A program made the position numbers and the translations under genes. Under the pieces are notes generated by a model, which was not told the DNA's origin, did not search any database, and worked only from the letters and a program-made list of their open reading frames with translations. This document shows, piece by piece, positions 34,451 through 41,614 of a stretch of 58,407 bases of DNA. Numbering within the stretch: position 1 is the first letter of the stretch; the number at the start of each line of letters is the position of its first letter. Source of the DNA: Bacteroidales bacterium (lineage in GTDB: Bacteria > Bacteroidota > Bacteroidia > Bacteroidales > Paludibacteraceae); the NCBI GenBank assembly GCA_022784645.1, contig JALFZG010000006.1, positions 1 through 58,407 of the forward strand, written 5' to 3'.

Positions 34451-34465
34451 TTCTACATATAAAAA

Positions 34466-34504
34466 ATGAGAACCGTCGTCCCGACGATCCTCATCCGTAA
34501 TTAA
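34466..34504 (+). CDS. Possible leader peptide MRTVVPTILIRN within a hairpin
   Basis: A 12-codon frame whose DNA folds as a hairpin: ATGAGAACCGTCG, TCC loop, CGACGATCCTCAT, with two mismatches in the stem. It is followed 17 nt later by ATG AAA AAA TCA CGA. No promoter precedes it, so it is transcribed from the U32 operon or is a remnant. It may be an attenuator-type leader or only a terminator-like hairpin; the lack of a T-run argues against a plain terminator. Confidence 0.3.
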   Translation: MRTVVPTILIRN

Positions 34505-34607
34505 CCTTTAAATCTAATACTATGAAAAAATCACGATGCAAAATTAATACATTTTGCGGACTTATGCAAACTTTTTACTACTTTTTCAAAAAAAATTACG
34601 AAAAAAG

Positions 34608-34638
34608 TTGTAGAATTCAAAAAAAAGTAGTACTTTTG
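34608..34638 (+). promoter_or_regulatory. Bacteroidetes promoter upstream of tRNA-Ser(UGA)
   Basis: TTG (34608-34610), 20 nt, TACTTTTG (34631-34638), about 105 nt before the tRNA 5' end. Confidence 0.7.
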
Positions 34639-34742
34639 CACCCGCTTTCGATTACGAAGATTGTCGGCACGATGATTTTTGGCTCGGAAGCAATCTTATC
34701 CGCGGAGGCGAAGATGTAATATGCCAGGCGGATATGTATTTA

Positions 34743-34827
34743 GGAAAGATGGTAGAGTGGTCGATTACACCGGTCTTGAAAACCGGCGAGCTGAGAGGCT
34801 CCGGGGGTTCGAATCCCTCTCTTTCCG
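34743..34827 (+). tRNA. tRNA-Ser (anticodon UGA)
   Basis: The acceptor arm GGAAAGA pairs with TCTTTCC, discriminator G. The anticodon arm is CCGGT-CTTGAAA-ACCGG with anticodon TGA. It has the long variable arm of class II tRNAs (GAGCTGAGAGGCTC) and T-loop GTTCGAATC. CCA is not encoded. Confidence 0.95.
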
Positions 34828-34842
34828 CGCAATTGACGAAAG

Positions 34843-34870
34843 AGCGAAGTCTGTGTACTTCGCTTTTTTT
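34843..34870 (+). terminator. Terminator after tRNA-Ser(UGA)
   Basis: AGCGAAGT, six-nt loop, ACTTCGCT and a seven-T run. It ends 13 nt before the next start codon. Confidence 0.8.
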
Positions 34871-34882
34871 GTATTTGAAGAT

Positions 34883-36154
34883 ATGGAATACAGAATGGTA
34901 GCAAAGACCTTTAAGGGTCTAGAAGAAGTTTTGGCCAGAGAATTGGTCGAATTAGGTGCGAACGAAATTCAAATTGAACGTCGCGCTGTAAGTTTTATGG
35001 GTGACAAAGCTCTCATGTATCGTGCAAATTTATGCTTAAGAACAGCATCACGCATTCTTAAACCCATTGTAAGTTTCCACGCAAAAGATGCCGATGATGT
35101 ATATGAGAAAGTAAAATCCATTCGATGGGAAGAATATTTGAAAGTAAACAATACGTTTGCTATTGACGCAACCGTATACTCAGATTCATTCCGCCATTCT
35201 GCTTATGTAACCTATCGCGTTAAAGATGGCATTGCTGATTATTTCAGCCAGAAAGAAGGAGCTCGTCCTTCTGTCAAAGTCAGCCAGCCGGATATTATGA
35301 TTAATGTGCATATATCGGGTGAAAATGTTACAATATCCCTCGACTCTTCAGGAGAGTCGCTTCATAAGCGAGGATGGCGAGAGGCTTCTACAGAAGCTCC
35401 CATCAATGAAGCCCTAGCGGCGGGGCTGCTGCTTCTTTCTGGATGGAATGGGCAATCCAATTTTTACGATCCGATGTGCGGTAGCGGTACTTTCCTCATT
35501 GAAGCAGCATTAATTGCGTTAGGTATTGCCCCCGGGATTTACCGCAAATCATTCGGATTTGAGAAATGGCCGGATTTTGATGCAGAACTCTTCAATGAGA
35601 TTTACAACGACGACTCTTTAGAGAAAGAATTTAATTATCATATATATGGCTCTGACGCCTCTTTCTACTGTACGAAAGTAACCGAAAAAAATATTGCTGC
35701 CGCTCGTTTGCAGAAATACATTTCGGTGAAGATGTGCCGCATACAAGACTTGAAGCCCAGTTCGAAAAATGCATTCGTGGTTATTAACCCACCATATGGC
35801 CAACGCTTGAGAGCGGATTCAGATATTTGCAATTTATATAAAGAAATTGGCAATGTCTTAAAGCAGCAATTTGCCGGTTCTTCTGCTTGGATTATTTCTT
35901 CAAACGAAGAAGCCATGAAGTGCATTGGGCTTAAACCGAGCAAACGGATTCCGATTCTAAATGGCGATTTGGAATGCCGCTTTAACCAATATGAACTCTT
36001 TTCTGGCGAACATAAAGAATATAAAAAGGCTTTGGCTGAAGGAAAGATTATAAAAAGAGAAGAATCTGAATACAAGCATCATACTTATCAAACACACAAG
36101 CGCTCAGCAGGAGCACATGACCGCAAGTTTTCTAATGACAAACGGAAAAAATGA
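34883..36154 (+). CDS. THUMP-domain RNA methyltransferase (RlmL/TrmN-like)
   Basis: A 423-residue SAM-dependent RNA methyltransferase. The N-terminal THUMP domain runs to about 160 (FKGLEEVLARELVELGANEIQI; FAIDATVYSDSFRHSAYVTYRVKDGIADYF). The Rossmann methyltransferase part has the SAM motif YDPMCGSGTFLIEAAL and the catalytic NPPYG, the signature of N2-guanine or N6-adenine RNA methylation. It corresponds to the N-terminal half of E. coli RlmL, so the target (23S rRNA G2445 or tRNA) is uncertain. The ATG at 34883 follows a terminator by 13 nt; M5 at 34895 is also possible. Confidence 0.85.
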   Translation: MEYRMVAKTFKGLEEVLARELVELGANEIQIERRAVSFMGDKALMYRANLCLRTASRILKPIVSFHAKDADDVYEKVKSIRWEEYLKVNNTFAIDATVYSDSFRHSAYVTYRVKDGIADYFSQKEGARPSVKVSQPDIMINVHISGENVTISLDSSGESLHKRGWREASTEAPINEALAAGLLLLSGWNGQSNFYDPMCGSGTFLIEAALIALGIAPGIYRKSFGFEKWPDFDAELFNEIYNDDSLEKEFNYHIYGSDASFYCTKVTEKNIAAARLQKYISVKMCRIQDLKPSSKNAFVVINPPYGQRLRADSDICNLYKEIGNVLKQQFAGSSAWIISSNEEAMKCIGLKPSKRIPILNGDLECRFNQYELFSGEHKEYKKALAEGKIIKREESEYKHHTYQTHKRSAGAHDRKFSNDKRKK

Positions 36155-36237
36155 CAATAAAGATGGCAATCGCAAAACATTCTAAGCATCACGCACTGAA
36201 CGGAAATCCTTCTGCAGTAAATAAGAAAAAGAAATAA
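36151..36237 (+). CDS. Tiny basic His/Lys-rich peptide
   Basis: 28 codons starting at an ATG that overlaps the stop of the methyltransferase gene (ATGA), ending 13 nt before queA. The product is basic (MTIKMAIAKHSKHHALNGNP and a KKKK end), without hydrophobic segments. An internal ATG at 36163 would give 24 residues. The tight packing between two genes and the exact ATGA overlap suggest translation, but there is no recognised family. Confidence 0.35.
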   Translation: MTIKMAIAKHSKHHALNGNPSAVNKKKK

Positions 36238-36250
36238 AGAAGAGGCTATT

Positions 36251-37450
36251 ATGAAGCAAATTCTGATTGAAGACTATAATTACCCATTAGCCGATGAGCG
36301 AATCGCTAAATATCCACTTGACGAACGCGATTCTTCAAAACTGTTGATTTATCGTGATGGCGGCATTACGGAAGACCATTTTCGCTCCATTGGAAATTAT
36401 CTTCCTCATGATGCTCTCCTTATATATAATAACACGCGCGTGATTCAAGCGAGACTGATTTTTCATAAAGAATCAGGCGCTCGCATTGAAATCTTCTGTT
36501 TGGCTCCCATCGAACCATCGGACTACCAACTTTCACTTTCAAGCACCCAAGGATGCATTTGGAAATGCATGATTGGTAATCTCAAGAAATGGAAGTCAGG
36601 TAATCTCTCGTTGCACGTTGAGAAAGAGAACTTTCGCGTAACGCTTTCCGCTGAACGCAAATCCACCTCAGGTAATACGCATCAAGTGCAGTTTTCTTGG
36701 GATGATTCTACTATCTCTTTTGCAGAAATACTTGACGCTATGGGCGAGTTGCCTATCCCACCCTATTTGAATCGTAATACTGAGGCGTCTGATTTGCGCA
36801 CCTACCAAACGGTTTATTCGCGCATAAAGGGAAGCGTAGCTGCACCTACAGCCGGTTTGCATTTTACAGAGCGCGTGCTCGAAGACCTTCACAAAAGAGG
36901 AATTCGAACGGCAGAACTGACATTGCACGTTGGGGCTGGCACGTTTCAACCCGTAAAAACAGCAGATGCCAACGAACATACTATGCATACGGAAATCATT
37001 GCTGTTCCGAAACAGGTGATTCAAGACGTAAGAAACTACCTTGGCCATATTGTAGCGGTTGGTACTACGAGCGTTCGCACGTTGGAATCGCTTTACTATT
37101 TAGGAGAAAGAGTGCATGCTGGAAAAGATTTGCATGTCGAACAGTTTGAACCTTACAAAGAAGATCATGTGATTTCGACAGAGCAAGCTCTCGACTATTT
37201 GCTGGATTATTTGGATGCTACCGAGCAAGGTGTGCTACATGCAGATACACAAATAATGATCGAGCCGGGCTTCCAATTCCGCATTGTAGAACAAATGATT
37301 ACGAATTTTCATCAGCCAAAATCAACCCTATTGCTTTTGGTGAGTGCATTCGTAAAAGGCGATTGGCATACAATATATGACTATGCACTCGCACATGATT
37401 TTCGATTCCTTTCTTATGGTGACAGCAGTTTGCTTTATCGGGCAAAATAA
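36251..37450 (+). CDS. queA: S-adenosylmethionine:tRNA ribosyltransferase-isomerase
   Basis: Makes epoxyqueuosine at position 34 of tRNAs by transferring the ribosyl part of SAM. 399 residues, longer than the common ~345, because of an insertion near 80-160. Conserved blocks are LIYNNTRVIQARL, GSVAAPTAGLHFTE, HVGAGTFQPV and ITNFHQPKSTLLLLVSAF. It is packed between the tiny ORF and tatD, in a stretch rich in RNA-modification genes. Confidence 0.93.
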   Translation: MKQILIEDYNYPLADERIAKYPLDERDSSKLLIYRDGGITEDHFRSIGNYLPHDALLIYNNTRVIQARLIFHKESGARIEIFCLAPIEPSDYQLSLSSTQGCIWKCMIGNLKKWKSGNLSLHVEKENFRVTLSAERKSTSGNTHQVQFSWDDSTISFAEILDAMGELPIPPYLNRNTEASDLRTYQTVYSRIKGSVAAPTAGLHFTERVLEDLHKRGIRTAELTLHVGAGTFQPVKTADANEHTMHTEIIAVPKQVIQDVRNYLGHIVAVGTTSVRTLESLYYLGERVHAGKDLHVEQFEPYKEDHVISTEQALDYLLDYLDATEQGVLHADTQIMIEPGFQFRIVEQMITNFHQPKSTLLLLVSAFVKGDWHTIYDYALAHDFRFLSYGDSSLLYRAK

Positions 37451-37459
37451 ACATTGAAT

Positions 37460-38287
37460 ATGATTGATACACATTGCCATATTGACGATGGGATTTTTCT
37501 TCCAGAACTGGAGGCTATTGTGGCGCGTCAGCGTGAGGCTGGCGTAGAGGCAATACTTGTTCCGGGCATTAATATGCAGTCCGTAGAATCTGTGATGCGC
37601 GTTTGCAAAGCCTTCCCAAATTATTTATACCCAGCGCTTGGGCTCCATCCCGAGGAAGTGAAAAAAGATTGGCAAGACAATCTACTGCATATTCGTGAAG
37701 CCATCAATCAAATAGGATGCTATCCTGAAGCAGGTCAAGGAGTGATAGCAATTGGTGAAATCGGACTCGACTACTATTGGTCAAAAGAATTTGCTAACGA
37801 GCAAAAGGATGCGTTTATTGAACAACTCCGATGGGCTGTAAAACTTAACTTACCCGTAATGGTTCACTCTCGTGATGCATCAGAAGACACTCTCCATATA
37901 GTTCGGATGGTTTGCCATGAAGCAGAAATGGAAGGCAAAACGCTCCGTGGAGTGATGCATTGCTTTAGCGGAAGCAGAGAGATTGCTGACGCATATATTC
38001 AAATGGGATGGTATCTCGGAATAGGAGGAGTAATCACATTTAAAAACTGCAAGTTGGCTCAAACGCTTTGTCCATCCGAAGGGAATCACAATCCTATCCC
38101 ATTATCACAACTTGTGCTAGAAACGGATGCACCCTATATGACCCCCGTCCCATATAGGGGAAAGCCTAATGAGAGTCGATTTTTGAAATATGTGGTCAGT
38201 AAACTGAGTGAAACCTACAGAGTGAGCGAAAATGAGGTAATTGAGCTTACAAATAGGGCTTCAAGGATACTTTTTGGTATAAAATAG
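37460..38287 (+). CDS. TatD family metal-dependent hydrolase
   Basis: A 275-residue TIM-barrel hydrolase. Its metal ligands are visible: HCHIDDG at the start (HxH), Glu in GEIGLDYYW, His in VMVHSRDA, His in GVMHCFSGS and Asp in VLETDAPYM. Members are 3'-5' exonucleases or D-aminoacyl-related hydrolases. ATG at 37460 is preferred to TTG at 37454; the gene starts 10 nt after queA and is probably in one message with it. Confidence 0.9.
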   Translation: MIDTHCHIDDGIFLPELEAIVARQREAGVEAILVPGINMQSVESVMRVCKAFPNYLYPALGLHPEEVKKDWQDNLLHIREAINQIGCYPEAGQGVIAIGEIGLDYYWSKEFANEQKDAFIEQLRWAVKLNLPVMVHSRDASEDTLHIVRMVCHEAEMEGKTLRGVMHCFSGSREIADAYIQMGWYLGIGGVITFKNCKLAQTLCPSEGNHNPIPLSQLVLETDAPYMTPVPYRGKPNESRFLKYVVSKLSETYRVSENEVIELTNRASRILFGIK

Positions 38288-38318
38288 GCAAAAAAAACGT
38301 TTTTTTTAAAAAAACTTA

Positions 38319-38348
38319 TTGCTATATCATTTTTTTTTTGTAATTTTA
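38319..38348 (+). promoter_or_regulatory. Candidate promoter of tRNA-Ser(GGA)
   Basis: TTG (38319-38321), 19 nt, TAATTTTA (38341-38348), one base off TAnnTTTG. Confidence 0.5.
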
Positions 38349-38406
38349 CGGCCGAAAATGAAATTACGTGTAGAAAACGGGCTGAATCATGCTCATTTTC
38401 TCACAA

Positions 38407-38494
38407 GGAGAGATGCTCGAGTGGTTGAAGAGGCACGCCTGGAAAGCGTGTAAACTCCAAAAGGGTTTCCGGGGTTCGAATCCCCGTCTCTCCG
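38407..38494 (+). tRNA. tRNA-Ser (anticodon GGA)
   Basis: Acceptor GGAGAGA with TCTCTCC, discriminator G. Anticodon arm CACGC-CTGGAAA-GCGTG with anticodon GGA. It has a long class II variable arm (TAAACTCCAAAAGGGTTTCC) and T-arm CGGGGTTCGAATCCCCG. CCA is not encoded. Confidence 0.95.
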
Positions 38495-38666
38495 CAACGA
38501 AAGATTACGTAAAAATAATCTTTTACTCAAATCTACGCTGGTGCATGTGCATTCAGCGGGGTGGTTCCCTTACGCGCGCGCTACCCCGATGAGGAACACG
38601 AAGACCGAACGGCAGAATTTATCAGAAAAATACATTTAAATTAAATAACTCAAAAACACAAACACA

Positions 38667-39485
38667 ATGAAAAAAGTATTTGCAACCCTTACGGTACTCG
38701 CAATGCTCAGCTTTGGTAGCGTTGCTGTAATGGCTCAAGAAGAAGCAGCTCCTGCTGCAGAAACCACTGAACAGGTAGTTGAAGAAGAAGTTGCTGCTGA
38801 GGTAGCTGAAGTAGCAGCTGAAGAAGTAGCTGAAGAGGGCGGTCTCGTAGCTCTCCACAAAGCTCTTAAAACCAAGTTCATTGAAGGTGGTGCTGGCTTT
38901 ATGGCTGCAACCCTCCTCTGCTTGGTATTCGGTCTCGCTCTTTGCATTGAGCGTATCATTTACCTCTCTCTCGCTAAGACCAACACGAAGAAGCTTCTCG
39001 CTAACGTAGAGGCAGCTCTCAACAATGGCGGTATGGAAAAAGCACTCGACGTTTGCCGTAACACTCGCGGTCCGGTAGCATCTATCTTCTATCAGGGCCT
39101 CAGCCGTTACGATGAAGGCGTTGAAGTTGTAGAGAAGACTGTTGCTTCCTATGGTGGCGTTCAGCTCGGTCTCCTCGAGAAGAACCTCTCTTGGATTACC
39201 CTCTTTATCGCAATTGCTCCTTCAATGGGTTTCATGGGTACCATTATCGGTATGATCCAGGCATTTGATAAGATTCAGCAGGTTGGTGATATGTCTGCTA
39301 CCGTTGTTGCAGGCGGTATCAAGGTTGCTCTTCTTACCACCCTCGTAGGTTTGATTATTGCAATTATCCTTCAGGTATTCTACAACTACATCCTTTCTCT
39401 CGTTGAGGGTCTCGTTAACGAAATGGAAGATGCTTCTATCTCCCTCCTCGACATCGTTGTTCGCTTTGACGCAGCTAAGAAATAA
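38667..39485 (+). CDS. ExbB/TolQ/MotA-type proton channel subunit
   Basis: A 272-residue inner-membrane protein that forms the proton channel driving TonB-type outer-membrane transport. It has a cleavable-looking signal peptide (1-24, ending AVMAQEE), a low-complexity Glu/Ala/Val linker (25-60), a first membrane helix (about 72-95), a cytoplasmic loop, and two further helices (about 165-195 and 210-235) with the GTIIGMIQAFDKIQ family block. The codon use is highly preferred. It starts the operon with a four-helix protein and two ExbD proteins. No TonB gene lies in the window. Confidence 0.85.
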   Translation: MKKVFATLTVLAMLSFGSVAVMAQEEAAPAAETTEQVVEEEVAAEVAEVAAEEVAEEGGLVALHKALKTKFIEGGAGFMAATLLCLVFGLALCIERIIYLSLAKTNTKKLLANVEAALNNGGMEKALDVCRNTRGPVASIFYQGLSRYDEGVEVVEKTVASYGGVQLGLLEKNLSWITLFIAIAPSMGFMGTIIGMIQAFDKIQQVGDMSATVVAGGIKVALLTTLVGLIIAIILQVFYNYILSLVEGLVNEMEDASISLLDIVVRFDAAKK

Positions 39486-39557
39486 TTAGTTATAAGACTA
39501 TTCCTGATCAGCCGATCACTTACAACTGAAGTTTAACTTATAACTATTTATTCCATC

Positions 39558-40037
39558 ATGAAAAAGTATGATTTGATTCCTAAGGTATCCCTTTGGGTGA
39601 TGCTTATTTTCGGCATCATTGCAGCATGCGTCCTCTTCTTCGGTGGCAATACTGCAGAGGGTTATGAAGTAGCAGGCGATATCCTTGATGTTCCTAACTT
39701 CACCACGCTCTTCCTTGGTACCAATTATGTATATTTCGCTGCAGCCATTCTTGTTACTCTTATTTTCGTAATTGCTGGCTTCGTAGCAAACTTCAAGAAA
39801 GATAGTAAGAAGGCTCTCTTTACCCTCGGTGTATTAGTAGCGTTCATTCTTCTCTTTGTCGTTTGCTGGTTCCTTGGCAGCCCCGAAAAACTTGAGATTA
39901 TCGGTTACGAAGGTGCTGACAATGAAGGCTTCTGGGCACAGCTCTCTGATATGATGATTTATGCTGTTTACGCTCTCTTCTTAGGCGTTATCGGCTGCAT
40001 TATTTGGGGCGCTATTTATACCCGCGTAAAAAAATAA
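39558..40037 (+). CDS. Four-helix membrane protein in the ExbB/ExbD operon
   Basis: 159 residues with four hydrophobic helices (about 12-30, 55-77, 85-104 and 130-153) and short polar loops; a predicted inner-membrane protein. It sits between the channel subunit and the first ExbD gene, with about 70 and 34 nt gaps, and shares their strong codon bias. It is a component typical of Bacteroidetes versions of this operon. Its role is unknown; an accessory channel subunit is the natural guess. Confidence 0.75.
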   Translation: MKKYDLIPKVSLWVMLIFGIIAACVLFFGGNTAEGYEVAGDILDVPNFTTLFLGTNYVYFAAAILVTLIFVIAGFVANFKKDSKKALFTLGVLVAFILLFVVCWFLGSPEKLEIIGYEGADNEGFWAQLSDMMIYAVYALFLGVIGCIIWGAIYTRVKK

Positions 40038-40071
40038 ATTGTAAACTGCGAATTAATAAGGAAAATTAACT

Positions 40072-40656
40072 ATGGCAAGTAGAAAAGTCCCGGCAATTAA
40101 TGCCTCTTCAATGGCCGACATCTCGTTCTTGCTGCTTATTTTCTTCCTGATTACCACCTCAATGGATGTTAGTCAAGGTCTTGCTCGCCGTCTTCCGGCT
40201 CCTCCTGATCCAAATCAGAAGGTAGAGGAAAGCGAGATTAACCAACGAAACCTCTTCGTTGTGAAGATCAACTCAGCTAACCAACTCCTCGTTCAAGGTG
40301 AACTTATGGATGTAAAGCAGCTCCGCGAAAAGGCCAAAGAGTTCATTGAGAACCCGAACGATGATGCAAAACTGCCGAAGCGTTTTACGGAAAATATCGA
40401 AGGTCTCGGTATGGTGACCTATACGCCTGACCACGTAATTTCTGTACAAAACGACGTCGACACCCGCTATCAATCGTATCTGGACGTTCAGAACGAACTC
40501 GTAGCAGCTTACAATGAACTGCGTGATGAATTCTCCAAGCGCCAGTGGGGTAAGAGCTTCGCTGACCTTGATGAGGATCAACAGAAACTTGTACAAAAAG
40601 TTCTTCCGATGAAAATTTCAGAAGCTGAACCGAAAAATTATGGAGGAAACAAATAA
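40072..40656 (+). CDS. ExbD/TolR family biopolymer transport protein 1
   Basis: 194 residues. A single membrane helix near the N-terminus contains the functional Asp in MADISFLLLIFFLITTSMD. The longer periplasmic part has a C-terminal extension (about 100-194) compared with the usual ~140 residues. It partners ExbB in proton-driven torque. Its stop overlaps the next ExbD start (TAATG), which suggests a fixed ratio of the two. Confidence 0.88.
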   Translation: MASRKVPAINASSMADISFLLLIFFLITTSMDVSQGLARRLPAPPDPNQKVEESEINQRNLFVVKINSANQLLVQGELMDVKQLREKAKEFIENPNDDAKLPKRFTENIEGLGMVTYTPDHVISVQNDVDTRYQSYLDVQNELVAAYNELRDEFSKRQWGKSFADLDEDQQKLVQKVLPMKISEAEPKNYGGNK

Positions 40657-41126
40657 TGGCAAAGATACGTAAAAATGAAAAGCGCGAGATGCCCGCACTG
40701 AACACCTCTTCGCTTCCAGATATTATCTTCATGCTGTTGTTCTTCTTCATGACCGTAACCTCAATGAAAGAGGTCACTTATAAGGTTCAGATTAACAACC
40801 CTCAAGCCACAGAGCTTACCAAGATGGAGAAGAAGTCACTTATCCGCTACGTGTATGTAGGTACGCCTACCCGCGACCTTCAGAAGCAGTATGGTGCAGA
40901 AACTCGTATTCAGCTTGATGATGCATTTGCTGAGGTATCTGAAATTGAAGATTATATCGTTAACGAGCGTTCCGCTATGAACGAATCGGATCAAGGTTTG
41001 ATGACCGTTTCCATCAAAGCAGATAAAGAGACTCGCATGGGCATCATTTCAGATATCAAGCAGGCTCTGCGTCGTGCATACGCTCTGAAAATTTCATACG
41101 CAGCAACTCCCCGCACCAGCTTCTAA
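40656..41126 (+). CDS. ExbD/TolR family biopolymer transport protein 2
   Basis: 156 residues. The membrane helix has the conserved Asp in LPDIIFMLLFFFMTVTSM, followed by a periplasmic domain ending in IISDIKQALRRAYALKISY, the usual ExbD C-terminal strand-helix. Overlaps ExbD1 by one base. Bacteroidetes often carry such ExbD pairs, which may form heterodimers. Confidence 0.88.
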   Translation: MAKIRKNEKREMPALNTSSLPDIIFMLLFFFMTVTSMKEVTYKVQINNPQATELTKMEKKSLIRYVYVGTPTRDLQKQYGAETRIQLDDAFAEVSEIEDYIVNERSAMNESDQGLMTVSIKADKETRMGIISDIKQALRRAYALKISYAATPRTSF

Positions 41127-41150
41127 TGGCTGATGCCAACTTACATATCC

Positions 41151-41182
41151 GAGGCTGCCTAACAAAAAGGTTAGGCAGCCTC
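41151..41182 (+). terminator. Hairpin after the ExbD pair
   Basis: A perfect 13 bp stem GAGGCTGCCTAAC / GTTAGGCAGCCTC around a six-nt loop, without a T-run. Confidence 0.6.
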
Positions 41183-41244
41183 GTAGCACTATACTTATTT
41201 CGCGCGCACGCACGTATGTCACGCGCACAAAACAATTATTGACT

Positions 41245-41574
41245 ATGTCCGTATTATTTCCTAAAGTCAATAAGATGCCTACTTGGAATTGGCGTCCTAT
41301 TTATTACGATCCAAAGAAAGACGAGATGGAGCGTAAACTCAAAGCTTTACAAGAAAAACGCGAAGCTGAAGAAAAAGCTGCAAAAGAAGGAACTGCAACT
41401 GATGGAGCCAAACCATCAGACTTTAATTATACACCCTCACTCCATAAAGGCTCATTTCGTGAAGCTCACGAAGACCATATGTCAATTCGCCAGAAAGCCA
41501 ATCGACAATCTAAGTTAGTACTTTGGATTGTAGTTCTTTGTTTACTTATTTTTACATTCTACGTATTACTGTAA
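41245..41574 (+). CDS. Small tail-anchored protein upstream of mutL
   Basis: 109 residues. A short N-terminal aromatic/Pro motif (MPTWNWRPIYYDPKKDEME), a charged coiled coil (about 28-55), and a C-terminal membrane helix (LVLWIVVLCLLIFTFYVLL) that ends the protein, so it is likely tail-anchored. The leader is preceded by the alternating CGCGCGCACGCACG tract at 41201-41229. I know this as a Bacteroidetes small family near mutL, without a function. ATG at 41245 is preferred to TTG at 41239. Confidence 0.6.
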   Translation: MSVLFPKVNKMPTWNWRPIYYDPKKDEMERKLKALQEKREAEEKAAKEGTATDGAKPSDFNYTPSLHKGSFREAHEDHMSIRQKANRQSKLVLWIVVLCLLIFTFYVLL

Positions 41575-41614
41575 TCTCAGTAAGAATATCCACCTTAGGA
41601 TATTTATTTGTATT

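Noticed and set aside
34522..34719. 65-codon frame MKKSRCK... before tRNA-Ser
   Set aside because: It runs through a clear promoter (34608-34638) and has no family features; only its first codons could belong to the leader unit.
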